64,000 nucleotides of DNA from Flammeovirgaceae bacterium UBA7330. Lineage in GTDB: Bacteria; Bacteroidota; Bacteroidia; Cytophagales; Cyclobacteriaceae. Below are positions 25,348-34,063 of this stretch, in pieces. The DNA lies in contig DKPQ01000014.1 of the NCBI GenBank assembly GCA_002471275.1, forward strand, positions 392,297-456,296, in the 5' to 3' direction. The notes under the pieces are model-generated. The model was not told the origin of the DNA. It was given only the letters and a program-made list of their open reading frames with translations, and searched no databases. A program made the position numbers and the translations under genes. Positions within the stretch are counted from its first letter, which is position 1. Each line of letters opens with the position of its first letter.

Positions 25348-26544
25348 CTATTTTATCAGTAGCCACTGCTCAGGATTTAATTTAATTCGCTGTTTCCACA
25401 CCTCGAAATGAAGCTCACTCAATCCTGTATTGTCCGTATAAACCGTGCCTATCACATCATTAGCAGCTATTGGCTGGCCGATCTTTACATTGACTTCTTT
25501 CAGCTTGGCATACAAGGTATAATATTCTCCGTGCTGAATAATGACTGCATTATTCATTCCGGGGACAAATACTTTTTGGATCACTTTCCCATCGAATACA
25601 CTTTTTACCGGAACGTTTGGACTCGTCTGGATATTCACACCAGGGTTGTCTTCCATGATGCCCTTGAGTACCGGATGAGGTTGCCTTCCGAATTTTTGTG
25701 AAATAAAACCAGGCGAAACCGGCCAGTTGAGCTTGTTTTTGTTTGACTCAAATACGCTGGATAGCTGCTCTTCATTAGCAAGTGCGGCAGAAGAAAGGGA
25801 CTTGGATCGTTCGATCTCCTTCCTTACAACCTCCGCTATCAGGTTATCCAGTTCGTCTACAGCCTTCTTTCGTGCTGCCAGCTCCTTACTAAGCTCTTTT
25901 TCCCTTTGGGAAAGGTTGGCAATCAGGCTGTTTTGTTTGGTCTTTAAGCTAAGTAGTTTCTTGTTTTCTGCTATCTGCTGGCTCAAGATGACATTTTGTT
26001 CTCTTCTTTTGACTTCTAACTGATTTCGCTGGCTAATTAATTCTTTTGAAACAGCCTCAATCTGGGCTGCCTGGTTTTTTCTGGCCTCACCATATTGTTC
26101 CAGGTATTTTAATCGCTGAAAAAGCTGGTTGAATGTAGATGCTGAGAAGAGAAAGGTGATTTTATTGAAGCCATGGTTTGTTTTATATGCAGAATAGATC
26201 ATGGCTGCGTACTCTTCTTTGAGTATCTCAAGGTCTCGCTGCAGGGCTTTTACAATGACTCCCAGATCTCCCATCTCACTGTCAATCAGCCGAACCTCCT
26301 GATTCAAAGAATTGATAAGTCCTTCTCTGGCAGAAATCTGCTGATTCAAAGCCCTGAGTTGCCCCACGGTAGCCCGCTTCTCCTTCTCTGTCTCTGCCAG
26401 GATTTTTTCAGCCTCAGCAATTTTTTGAAGATTCTCCCGCTTCTCCTTCTCCAGCTCTGTCTTGGTTTTTTGACCAAAGACAGGGGCCTGAATGAGAAAA
26501 AAAATCAAAATAACACAAACACTATAAGGATTACTCCACCTCAT
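25348..26544 (-). CDS. EnvC-like murein hydrolase activator (degenerate LytM/M23)
   Basis: This 398-residue protein has a signal peptide (about 1-24), a long coiled coil of about 230 residues rich in Lys, Glu and Leu, and a C-terminal LytM/M23-type domain (about 272-398). In active LytM enzymes zinc is held by an HxxxD and an HxH motif. Here the first is NPGVNIQT, with Asn where the His would be. The second is SELHFEVW, with Glu in place of the outer His, and the usual YxTxYAHL reads YYTLYAKL. The metal site is therefore broken, as in E. coli EnvC, which activates amidases rather than cutting itself. It overlaps the DUF4292 gene by 14 nt and precedes tatA, which could export such amidases. 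Confidence 0.85.
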   Translation of the reverse strand: MRWSNPYSVCVILIFFLIQAPVFGQKTKTELEKEKRENLQKIAEAEKILAETEKEKRATVGQLRALNQQISAREGLINSLNQEVRLIDSEMGDLGVIVKALQRDLEILKEEYAAMIYSAYKTNHGFNKITFLFSASTFNQLFQRLKYLEQYGEARKNQAAQIEAVSKELISQRNQLEVKRREQNVILSQQIAENKKLLSLKTKQNSLIANLSQREKELSKELAARKKAVDELDNLIAEVVRKEIERSKSLSSAALANEEQLSSVFESNKNKLNWPVSPGFISQKFGRQPHPVLKGIMEDNPGVNIQTSPNVPVKSVFDGKVIQKVFVPGMNNAVIIQHGEYYTLYAKLKEVNVKIGQPIAANDVIGTVYTDNTGLSELHFEVWKQRIKLNPEQWLLIK

Positions 26545-27277
26545 ATTTTTGCGGAATATTAAAGGGAAATTTCAATGGTTTATCTTCAATTTCAATTTTA
26601 TTGAATTCGATATCTACCTTGGTATCTTCTTTTTTGGTGGTCCCTCCGTACTGCAACACCGCAAAAATCTTAAATGGGAAAATTTGCTCCCCCACCAGCT
26701 GAAAGTCCTGATAACCTACAGATACCTCATTTTTGGTCACATTATCACGAACCTGGATTTTCTCCAGCTTTTTGCTCAGTGAGCCAATTGAATTTTCAAA
26801 TTTATAGTTACCAGACCTGGTAGCATAGGTAAATACATCAGCTGATCGTACTACTTGTTCTCTTTCATAAGGGAAAATCAGATTTCCCAGAATCACAGAC
26901 TGAATGAGCTGATAACTGATGTCAAAATCGAAGTCTTTGCTGACGGACGCATAATCCAACTGATCTACGGTCTTATCCAGCTTATTGATCACCCAGATTG
27001 AATCATGAGCCACCAATATTCTTGCCGCCTCGATTCCAAGACCCGGAGACAATGAAATCCAAATCACACTGTCCTTCCTAATCCTGAAATTGGCAGTAAG
27101 CGATAGATTTTTCTCACTTTGGAAATCTACTTTTGCTTTGGCCGACAGGTAATCAAAATCAACTTCATTTACTTCCAGGACAGTATTGTTGCGATCAAAA
27201 AGGTTTTTGATGTTTCTATTGCAGGAAGAAAAAAGGAGTACAAAAAGCAATAAATAAAGAATTTGAGATTTATTCAT
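26531..27277 (-). CDS. DUF4292-family lipoprotein
   Basis: The start is placed at the ATG at 27277, since from there the protein opens with a clean lipoprotein signal (MNKSQILYLLLFVLLFSSC, Cys 19); an upstream in-frame ATG at 27325 would add 16 residues of the previous gene's coding region. The mature part (about 230 residues) has the DUF4292 look: LSLTANFRIRKDSVIWISL, then GIEAARILVAHDSIWVINK. It resembles the LolA/LolB-like half-barrel proteins that carry lipoproteins or lipids. Function is unknown. It overlaps the upstream TPR gene by 8 nt and the EnvC-like gene by 14 nt, marking one operon. Confidence 0.85.
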   Translation of the reverse strand: MNKSQILYLLLFVLLFSSCNRNIKNLFDRNNTVLEVNEVDFDYLSAKAKVDFQSEKNLSLTANFRIRKDSVIWISLSPGLGIEAARILVAHDSIWVINKLDKTVDQLDYASVSKDFDFDISYQLIQSVILGNLIFPYEREQVVRSADVFTYATRSGNYKFENSIGSLSKKLEKIQVRDNVTKNEVSVGYQDFQLVGEQIFPFKIFAVLQYGGTTKKEDTKVDIEFNKIEIEDKPLKFPFNIPQKYEVE

Positions 27278-28997
27278 ATAGCTTCCTGTCCAGGATTTTT
27301 TTATCAATATTTTCTGAGGCATCATCCAACTTACTTGCTCTTTCCCATTGTTTTACAGCTTCATCCACACGGCCAAGCCTGAATAATACGTCACCCAGGT
27401 GCTCAATAATCGTTCCGTCTTCTTTGAGGCCAGCAGCCTTTTCCAGAAAGATCAGTGCCTTGTCATAGTCACCCATGGTATACAAAACCCAACCATGTGT
27501 ATCCAGAAAGGTAGCTTCCTGTGGATATAGCTCTACTAGCTTTGCCGACATCTTTAGGGCTTTGTCCAGATTAGAACTCCTTAGACTTAGGAAATAGCTG
27601 TAGTTATTGAGCACATGGCTGTTTTCAGGGTCGTATTGCAAGGCTGTCTCGTAAGCAATCTCTGATTTTTCGTACATCTGAAGACTGTTGTAACTATCTC
27701 CGAGCTGGCCTTGAAACAAAACAATCAGGTTTTCTTCCAATGCATACTTTTTACCTGTCTCCAGCACGTTCACTGCTTCCTGATAATTTCCAATCATCTG
27801 GTTTGCTGTACCGGAAAAGAAGTACAAAATGGCCTGATTGGGAAAATATTCCATGGCTGCATCAGCATGCTGCACCACGCGGTCATACGCCTCCATCCTC
27901 ATCTCAATATTAAGGATATTTTGCCATACCTTAAAGTCTGACTGCTCAATCTTAAGCGCTGCCAGGTAATAGTCAACCGCAGCACTTTCCTCGCCCATCT
28001 TAAAGAGTAAGTCTCCAACAAAAGCTTGCACCTCATATTGATCTGTATATTGATTAGCAAGTGATATGGACAGGTCTTTGACCTTTTCCACCTTGCCCGA
28101 GTCCACAGCCAGGTTGACCAATGCATTCAAGAGCTGGAACTTTGCTTTGTAATTAAATGCCGAATCCGCCAGGGTATTTTCTGCCAGCCTGATAGCTTTA
28201 TCAAGGTCCCCTGACCTTAAGGATATTTGGCTTAGAAGCAACTCTGCTTTCATGTTGTCAGGCTCCTCAACCAATAATTTCTCCAGCCTTTGCTTTGCTT
28301 CATCAACACGATTTCTCTGTAACAGAAACTCGCACAACTCAATTGTATAATCTTTGTTATCAGGGTAGGCAGCTATGAGTTCATCCCAATCGCTGATCAG
28401 CGCTTCATAGTTTCTTTCTTTAAGGTAGATCTTTTGCTTTTCCCTCAGCACAAATTCATTAAGACCGAATATTTCTTCTGCACGCTCATAAGTCGCCAAA
28501 GCACGCTGATTCTTGCCCTGAAACTGGTAGATGATTGCGATGTCGAACAGATAAGAGCTGCTTCCGGGGTAGTTATCAACCAGAAATTCGTATTCCTTAA
28601 GTGCCAGGTCATACTCCGAAATGGATTTGTAGATCTCTGCCGCTAAAACATGAAAGTATTTATTCTTTCTATCGAGCTCTATTGCCTTTTTGATATAACT
28701 GACAGCTTGACGTGACTCGCCATTTTTAGAAAGTACTTCAGCAATCTTGAAGTGAATGGTCGGGTTATTTGGATTGAGCCCCAGGGCTACCTGAAACAAA
28801 TCGTATGCTTTGGCATAATTCTCCAGGATCATCTCCTTTTCAGCTTCAATCAATGTGCTTTCAGCTTTCAGAGCAATGTCCTCCGAAAGTTGAGTGACGT
28901 CTATAGGGGAGACATCCTTTTTCTTTCTTTGAGCTGAAACCTCAAAGCCAAGAACCAGGATCACCAGAACAAACCACATGTGTAGATGCCTTGTCAC
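27270..28997 (-). CDS. Secreted TPR-repeat protein
   Basis: This 575-residue protein has a signal peptide (about 1-22, ending VSAQ) and then consists almost entirely of tetratricopeptide repeats, at least ten. Examples are YAKAYDLFQVALGLNPNNPT near residue 42 and YDKALIFLEKAAGLKEDG near 520. It is likely a periplasmic scaffold. The family is conserved in Bacteroidota immediately upstream of the DUF4292 and EnvC-like genes (from memory), which suggests a shared envelope role. The frame is intact and a 53-bp gap separates it from the flippase gene. Confidence 0.83.
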   Translation of the reverse strand: MTRHLHMWFVLVILVLGFEVSAQRKKKDVSPIDVTQLSEDIALKAESTLIEAEKEMILENYAKAYDLFQVALGLNPNNPTIHFKIAEVLSKNGESRQAVSYIKKAIELDRKNKYFHVLAAEIYKSISEYDLALKEYEFLVDNYPGSSSYLFDIAIIYQFQGKNQRALATYERAEEIFGLNEFVLREKQKIYLKERNYEALISDWDELIAAYPDNKDYTIELCEFLLQRNRVDEAKQRLEKLLVEEPDNMKAELLLSQISLRSGDLDKAIRLAENTLADSAFNYKAKFQLLNALVNLAVDSGKVEKVKDLSISLANQYTDQYEVQAFVGDLLFKMGEESAAVDYYLAALKIEQSDFKVWQNILNIEMRMEAYDRVVQHADAAMEYFPNQAILYFFSGTANQMIGNYQEAVNVLETGKKYALEENLIVLFQGQLGDSYNSLQMYEKSEIAYETALQYDPENSHVLNNYSYFLSLRSSNLDKALKMSAKLVELYPQEATFLDTHGWVLYTMGDYDKALIFLEKAAGLKEDGTIIEHLGDVLFRLGRVDEAVKQWERASKLDDASENIDKKILDRKLYE

Positions 28998-29050
28998 TAT
29001 ATTTCTCTCAGTTATACGTTTGAATTATAATCGAAATAATAACACACAGG

Positions 29051-30550
29051 TTACAATCTGGAGGTATTTATCAATCTTTTAATATCCAAAAACCATGCTG
29101 CCAATGCAAAAACACCAGCTGAAAACAGGATATATACGTACCTGCTCATGGCAACATGCTCCCAAAAATAAGCACCGATGATCAAACCACCTGCCAATCC
29201 CAGGTAAAACAATCCTTTGGCCACCTTGTAGGGAACCGGATAGTACCTCCTACTATATAAGTAACTGATTACCATCATGGTTCCATAAACTACAAACGTT
29301 GTTATGGCGCTTCCCATATATCCAATGACAGGAATGAGCCAAATATTTAGTCCGATCGTCATCACAGCCCCAATGATATTGATGTAAGCCCCATAGATGG
29401 TCTTATCTGTGAGTTTATACCAAACAGAAAGATTGTAATAGATTCCTAAACATAGACCACCCCCGAGCAACCATGGCACAATGTCCAATCCTTCCAGATA
29501 CTTAGGAGACCTTAGAAAGATGGGCCCCAGGTCCTGCAGAAGTAACGATATCATCATCCAGGCAAAAGCCCCAAAGATGATGAAGTAGTTCATGACTTTA
29601 CTTAACAATTCAGGAGACTCTTTATTGGTAGACTCATTGAAGAAAAAAGGCTCAAATGCATATCGAAATGCCTGAACGGCCAGGGTCATAAATACAGAGA
29701 GTTTAAAACACGCCCCATAAATTCCCAGAATATCCTGGCTGGTCTTCCCCGGGTAAAAACCCTCAGGCAGCCAGTACTTGATCATGGTTCTGGACAATGT
29801 ATCTATCATAACTCCGGCAAGGCCCACCACCAATAAAGGTGCTGCATAGCTAAACATGGTATTCCATCTTCTGTCTAACGTAAGACGAACCCTCAGCAGG
29901 TCAGGCAAAAAGAAAACCAGATAGAAAGCATTGGCGATCAGGTTGGAAATAAATACATACCCAACCCCTATTTCAGGTGAATAAATTTTACTGATCCACT
30001 GTGCGATCTGCGCATCTGAATGGTTGGCCATCAACCATGGACAGAACAATATAAAAAACAGGTTGAGCCCTACATTGATCAGGATATTGATCATCCTGAA
30101 TGTGGCAAACCTGACACCTTTACCTTCAAGCCTTAACCTGGCAAAAGGAATCACAACAATGGCGTCGATGGCTATAATGATAGCCAACCAAATGATATAA
30201 ATATGCTGATCCGGATATTCAATGAACTGGGCAATAGGATTGGCCAGGAGTATGAGAATGCCACTAAATAGTACGGAAGATATCAGCAGGCTGGTTTGAG
30301 CTACATTGAAGTATCCCGAATAGTCCTGCTCTTTTGTAGCATACCGGAAAAAGGATGTCTCAAAGCCATAGGAATATAGGACATTCAAAAACGCAACGTA
30401 GGCATATAGCTCAACGACCACCCCATATACTGAGGTGTCTTTGAATACAGCAGTATAGAGTGGGACAAGCGCAAAGTTGATGAGCCTGCCCAGGATGCCG
30501 CTTACACCATATACGACTGTCTGACCAGCCAGTGTCCGGAGTTTAGCCAT
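29051..30550 (-). CDS. Oligosaccharide flippase / polysaccharide biosynthesis protein
   Basis: This is a MATE/MOP-superfamily flippase of the Wzx/RfbX type. Such proteins move lipid-linked oligosaccharides across the inner membrane. The 499-residue protein has about 12-14 membrane helices and the family N-terminus LAGQTVVYGVSGILGRLINFALVPLYT. The substrate cannot be read from the sequence. It shares a single base with the end of the crotonase gene and precedes the TPR gene. No glycosyltransferases are next to it, so it may serve envelope polymer precursors made elsewhere. Confidence 0.87.
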   Translation of the reverse strand: MAKLRTLAGQTVVYGVSGILGRLINFALVPLYTAVFKDTSVYGVVVELYAYVAFLNVLYSYGFETSFFRYATKEQDYSGYFNVAQTSLLISSVLFSGILILLANPIAQFIEYPDQHIYIIWLAIIIAIDAIVVIPFARLRLEGKGVRFATFRMINILINVGLNLFFILFCPWLMANHSDAQIAQWISKIYSPEIGVGYVFISNLIANAFYLVFFLPDLLRVRLTLDRRWNTMFSYAAPLLVVGLAGVMIDTLSRTMIKYWLPEGFYPGKTSQDILGIYGACFKLSVFMTLAVQAFRYAFEPFFFNESTNKESPELLSKVMNYFIIFGAFAWMMISLLLQDLGPIFLRSPKYLEGLDIVPWLLGGGLCLGIYYNLSVWYKLTDKTIYGAYINIIGAVMTIGLNIWLIPVIGYMGSAITTFVVYGTMMVISYLYSRRYYPVPYKVAKGLFYLGLAGGLIIGAYFWEHVAMSRYVYILFSAGVFALAAWFLDIKRLINTSRL

Positions 30551-31332
30551 TAATCGCCTTTAAATTCAGGCTCCCGTTTTTCAATGAATGCTCTTGACCC
30601 CTCTTTGAAGTCTTCGGTTCCACAACACCTCGAAAAGGCGTTGGCCTCCGTTTGATATCCGTTTTCGTCGTTGAAGACCGCATTTACGCAGTCTACTATC
30701 AAGCCTGTGGCAATCGGGGCTTTCTTACTGATGGTAATGAGTAATTCATGGGCATGTTTGAGTGCCGCCTCTTTATCAGCTTCCACGTGATTTACCAAAC
30801 CAAATGCCTCCGCGGTGGATGCATCCATCATGTTTCCGGAAAGTAAATATTCATTGGCTCTGCCCCTACCAATAAGTTGGGTCAGGCGCTGGGTGCCTCC
30901 ATATCCGGGAATGATCCCAAGGTTCACTTCCGGCTGGCCAAACCTGGCAGACTGTGTGGCGATCCTCATATGACAAGCCATGGCAAGCTCACACCCTCCA
31001 CCCAGGGCATAACCATTGACAACAGCAATAAATGGCGTGTGACAATTCTCGATTTGCTCCATTACCTCCTGACCTTCTTCGGCAAATTTTCGGGCGATCA
31101 TCTCGTTGAGGTCAGTAAATTCACTGATATCTGCTCCTGCAACGAAAGCTTTGTCTCCGGCACCTGTAACGATAACTCCTTTGATCTCTTTGTCGTCATA
31201 TACAGATTGCACCACTTCTTTCAACTCATTGAGCGTAGCCTTATTAAGTGCATTCAATTTCTTCTCTCTGTTGATGGTCACCGTAAGAATATCCTCTTTG
31301 GTGGATAGCGTTAAGTTCTTTAAGTCAGGCAT
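30550..31332 (-). CDS. Enoyl-CoA hydratase (crotonase family)
   Basis: This 260-residue crotonase-family protein keeps both catalytic glutamates of true enoyl-CoA hydratases: Glu115 in GGGCELAMAC and Glu135 in FGQPEVNLG. The oxyanion-hole Ala-Gly segment FVAGADI and GIIPGYGGTQRL are also present. The likely reaction is hydration of trans-2-enoyl-CoA in fatty-acid or 3-hydroxybutyryl-CoA metabolism. It is the first gene of the envelope run and has its own -7 box at 31390-31397. Confidence 0.92.
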   Translation of the reverse strand: MPDLKNLTLSTKEDILTVTINREKKLNALNKATLNELKEVVQSVYDDKEIKGVIVTGAGDKAFVAGADISEFTDLNEMIARKFAEEGQEVMEQIENCHTPFIAVVNGYALGGGCELAMACHMRIATQSARFGQPEVNLGIIPGYGGTQRLTQLIGRGRANEYLLSGNMMDASTAEAFGLVNHVEADKEAALKHAHELLITISKKAPIATGLIVDCVNAVFNDENGYQTEANAFSRCCGTEDFKEGSRAFIEKREPEFKGD

Positions 31333-31389
31333 AATTGTGCTGTTTGGTTGTTGGGGAAGGATTGAGGATCTGACTAGTTATTTTTTTTG

Positions 31390-31444
31390 CAAAGCTATTG
31401 AAAAGAATAGTTCTATAGAATGATAATTGTTTGAATTAGCTTTG
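31390..31444. promoter_or_regulatory. Symmetric divergent promoter region
   Basis: The minus strand carries TAGCTTTG at 31397-31390, facing the crotonase gene. The plus strand carries the identical TAGCTTTG at 31437-31444, facing the 82-residue gene. Both are perfect TAnnTTTG -7 boxes. Close to the middle lies a 10-bp palindrome TTCTATAGAA (31411-31420), about where both -33 elements would fall. The plus transcript would start near 31449-31450, practically at the ATG. Confidence 0.5.
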
Positions 31445-31448
31445 TAGC

Positions 31449-31697
31449 ATGACCTGGAAAGAGTACCTGATATCTAAAAAAATTGACCCGGATCGCTTCA
31501 AATCGGGGAATAATCGGCTTTTCAGAGAGTTTGACCTACTTTTCAGCCAATTGCATCCGGATAGCTTCACAGCCCAAAAACTTTACCTGATCAACAAGAT
31601 AAGACGCCAGTATAAGCTCGAATCAGAAGATAAAAAAGCCGTGGAGACCCCTGTAAAGAAGCCAAAACCTAAGATGGCTCCCCGAATTAAGAGGTAA
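31449..31697 (+). CDS. Hypothetical 82-residue protein
   Basis: This small protein has an N-terminal folded part (MTWKEYLISKKIDPDRFK, with FREFDLLFSQLHPDSFTAQKLYLINKIRR forming predicted helices). A lysine/proline-rich basic tail (KKPKPKMAPRIKR) follows that could bind nucleic acid or acidic surfaces. I do not recognise the family. Its end overlaps the 3' end of cdaA by 11 nt on the opposite strand. A -7 box ends five bases before the ATG, so the mRNA may be leaderless. Confidence 0.72.
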   Translation: MTWKEYLISKKIDPDRFKSGNNRLFREFDLLFSQLHPDSFTAQKLYLINKIRRQYKLESEDKKAVETPVKKPKPKMAPRIKR

Positions 31698-32613
31698 TAT
31701 CTACAGGTTGTTCTGGACGTTGTTTCTTCACCGGATCAGCGACCTTTTCTTCCTTTTTAGCTTCTTCTTTGGCTTTTTTCAAGACAGTCTCACCGGTACT
31801 TTCATAGTTTTCATTTTCAAACAGATAGTCATTGATCTTCTTTCTGAGCTCCTGCGCTGAAAGGTTCTGACTAATTTCTCCATTTCGGACTGTGGTAAGT
31901 TGTCCGGTTTCCTCAGAGACAACCAAAATCAAAACATCCGTATTTTCCGACATCCCGACGGCTGCTCTATGACGTAAGCCATATTGTGCCGGGAGGTCAT
32001 CCCGCTCAGTGACCGGTAGGATACACCGTGCAGCGATGATCTGATTGTCGTAAACAATAACGGCCCCATCATGTAATGGACTGAATTTATTGAAAATAGC
32101 CAGTAATAATCTTTTTGAAACTTTTGCATCCAGGCGATCCCCGGATTCGGCATAGAACTTAAGTTCAGAGTTTCTGGATATTACAATCAAAGCGCCGGTA
32201 TTGGATCCCCCCAATGTCTTGGCAGCTTCTATTATCGGAGTAATTTCAGATTTCTTATTGTTGCCGTTGAGAGACCATATGGATTTTATGTTTTCTAATA
32301 TGGACCCTTCCCGAAAAACATGGGTACGCCCCAAAAGCAGAAGGAATTTTCTGATCTCCTGCTGGAAGAGTATGATCACCGCCAATACCCCAACGCCCAT
32401 AAACTGACCGAGTACAGTACTCAGCAACTCCATATCGGCAGCATTCACTACCAGGTATACTAAATAAAGAACAAGAAATCCCAGGAAGATTTTTATGGCG
32501 ACACTCCCGCGCATCAATTTGTACACCTGCTGCAGCAAGAAAGCAAACAGCAGGATATCGATGATATCCACCAGGTCTATCTCCAAAAAACCAATGTTAA
32601 AACCTAAGATCAC
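31687..32613 (-). CDS. cdaA: Diadenylate cyclase CdaA
   Basis: CdaA makes the second messenger cyclic di-AMP from two ATP molecules at the inner membrane. The 308-residue protein has three N-terminal membrane helices (about 12-30, 40-58 and 66-86) and a DAC domain with the two catalytic motifs, DGA (182-184) and RHRAA (214-218). Its C-terminal tail of about 45 residues is charged (EEAKKEEKVADPVKK). It overlaps the end of folP by 4 nt, and the pairing is common in this phylum (from memory). The membrane-bound CdaA form is usually linked to wall and potassium homeostasis. Confidence 0.94.
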   Translation of the reverse strand: MILGFNIGFLEIDLVDIIDILLFAFLLQQVYKLMRGSVAIKIFLGFLVLYLVYLVVNAADMELLSTVLGQFMGVGVLAVIILFQQEIRKFLLLLGRTHVFREGSILENIKSIWSLNGNNKKSEITPIIEAAKTLGGSNTGALIVISRNSELKFYAESGDRLDAKVSKRLLLAIFNKFSPLHDGAVIVYDNQIIAARCILPVTERDDLPAQYGLRHRAAVGMSENTDVLILVVSEETGQLTTVRNGEISQNLSAQELRKKINDYLFENENYESTGETVLKKAKEEAKKEEKVADPVKKQRPEQPVDITS

Positions 32614-33446
32614 AGATTTAATTTATTGACAAGTTTTACCACTTCAACAGCCTCTTTCACATCATGAACACGCAAAATGGAAGCCCCCTTCAACAAAGCT
32701 AATGTATTCACAACAGTTGTGCCATTTAAAGCTTGTTCCGGTTCAATATTTAGTGTTTTATAGATCATTGACTTCCTTGACAATCCAACCAGCATTGGAC
32801 GTTCCAACGTGGATAGCGCTTCTAATTTTGATAATAACTCAAAATTCTGTTCGATATTTTTTGCAAACCCAAATCCCGGGTCAACGATGATATCGGGTAT
32901 TCCTTTTTCTGCCAGCAGCTCAATCTTCGAAGAAAGCGCAAAGACAACATCCTTAACCAGGTCATTGTATTCAGCCTTTTGTACCATGTTCTGAGGGGTG
33001 CCCTTCATATGCATGATGATATATGGTACGTGATGCTTTGCTACCACATCTACCATCTGATCATCCAAATCCCCCGCTGAGATATCATTGATTATTGAAG
33101 CCCCCGCAGAAACCGACTCGTCAGCCACTCTAGATCTAAACGTATCAATGGACACAATTAATTCCGGAAACTCCCGATTAATTGCTTCAATAGGTGGAAT
33201 TACCCGCCTCAGCTCCTCATCGATTGTAATATCTTTTGCCCCCGGGCGAGACGAATATCCACCCAGGTCGATAAAGGAAGCCCCGTCTTCAATCATCTTA
33301 TCTGTCACCGTCAAGATGTGATCTATATTACTTTGACGACTCGACGTATAAAACGAATCCGGCGTTACGTTGATCACACCCATCACTTTGGGTTCATTCA
33401 GCCCATATAAATTACCTTTAATATTTAATGTTTGATGAAGTTTCAA
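32610..33446 (-). CDS. folP: Dihydropteroate synthase
   Basis: FolP joins p-aminobenzoate with the pterin pyrophosphate in folate synthesis. The sequence has the pterin-binding motifs VMGVINVTPDSFY, IDLGGYSSRPGA, and the C-terminal IVDPGFGFAK, then GLSRKS and RVHDV. The open frame extends to an ATG at 33533, but that would put 29 foreign residues before the usual N-terminus. TTG at 33446 gives MKLHQTLNIKGN, close to typical DHPS starts and 278 residues long, and is preferred. The start region overlaps the plus-strand promoter for the DUF1599 gene. Confidence 0.92.
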   Translation of the reverse strand: MKLHQTLNIKGNLYGLNEPKVMGVINVTPDSFYTSSRQSNIDHILTVTDKMIEDGASFIDLGGYSSRPGAKDITIDEELRRVIPPIEAINREFPELIVSIDTFRSRVADESVSAGASIINDISAGDLDDQMVDVVAKHHVPYIIMHMKGTPQNMVQKAEYNDLVKDVVFALSSKIELLAEKGIPDIIVDPGFGFAKNIEQNFELLSKLEALSTLERPMLVGLSRKSMIYKTLNIEPEQALNGTTVVNTLALLKGASILRVHDVKEAVEVVKLVNKLNL

Positions 33447-33460
33447 TAGTGTTAGATTTG
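33431..33460 (+). promoter_or_regulatory. Strong Bacteroidota-type promoter
   Basis: TTTG (33431-33434) is followed after 18 nt by TAGATTTG (33453-33460), a near-ideal -33/-7 pair for the primary Bacteroidota sigma factor. The 5' end would fall near 33466, giving a leader of about 35 nt before the TTG start at 33501. The -33 box lies inside the folP coding start. Confidence 0.65.
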
Positions 33461-33500
33461 TCCGTGAAATATTGGAATCCAATTTAATTGATTTAACAAT

Positions 33501-34037
33501 TTGAAAAGTCAAACAGTAGCGCAATACGAGCAAATAATTGGAACATGTAAGGAGATTTTCAGGAAGAAGACGCTCGATTATGGAACAGCCTGGAGAATCC
33601 TTCGGCTCCCTTCTATCACAGACCAGATATTGATCAAAGCGCAGCGGATCAGATCAATTCAGGAGAAAGGTACGCAAAAGGTAGAAGAAGATATCCGGTC
33701 AGAATTTATTGGGATCATCAACTATTGCATCATTGCGCTTATCCAGATGACCCTCACCGAAGATGATCCGATGGAGCTTACCTATGACTTTCTGGAGCCC
33801 AAATATGACACAGCTGTAAAAGAAACTCTGGAATTGCTCACCAACAAAAACCACGATTATGGGGAAGCCTGGAGGGAAATGCGTGTGAGCTCTATTACAG
33901 ATATTATCCTCATGAAGTTGTTTAGAGTGAAACAAATTGAGGACAATTCCGGTAAAACTATCATCTCCGAAGGGATAGGAGCTAATTACCAGGACATGAT
34001 CAACTATTCCGTGTTCTGCCTGATCAAACTAAACTGA
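33501..34037 (+). CDS. DUF1599 protein, duplicated domain
   Basis: This 178-residue protein is a two-copy DUF1599 (I recall it being renamed nucleotide modification-associated domain 1). The halves align: KKTLDYGTAWRILRLPSITDQILIK with EFIGIINYCI (about residues 20-80), and KNHDYGEAWREMRVSSITDIILMK with NYQDMINYSV (about 100-172). Both share a DYGxAWR core and SITD. Function is unknown; a nucleotide-binding or helical regulatory role has been suggested. The start codon is TTG at 33501. It heads an operon with the BT_3928-like membrane gene and aroK. Confidence 0.82.
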   Translation: MKSQTVAQYEQIIGTCKEIFRKKTLDYGTAWRILRLPSITDQILIKAQRIRSIQEKGTQKVEEDIRSEFIGIINYCIIALIQMTLTEDDPMELTYDFLEPKYDTAVKETLELLTNKNHDYGEAWREMRVSSITDIILMKLFRVKQIEDNSGKTIISEGIGANYQDMINYSVFCLIKLN

Positions 34038-34063
34038 TGGAGGACTTCAAAGCATAAGAAAAA

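Noticed and set aside
32610..33533. Longer folP form starting at 33533
   Set aside because: The extra 29 residues do not resemble any dihydropteroate synthase and overlap the divergent promoter and gene; TTG at 33446 fits the family better.
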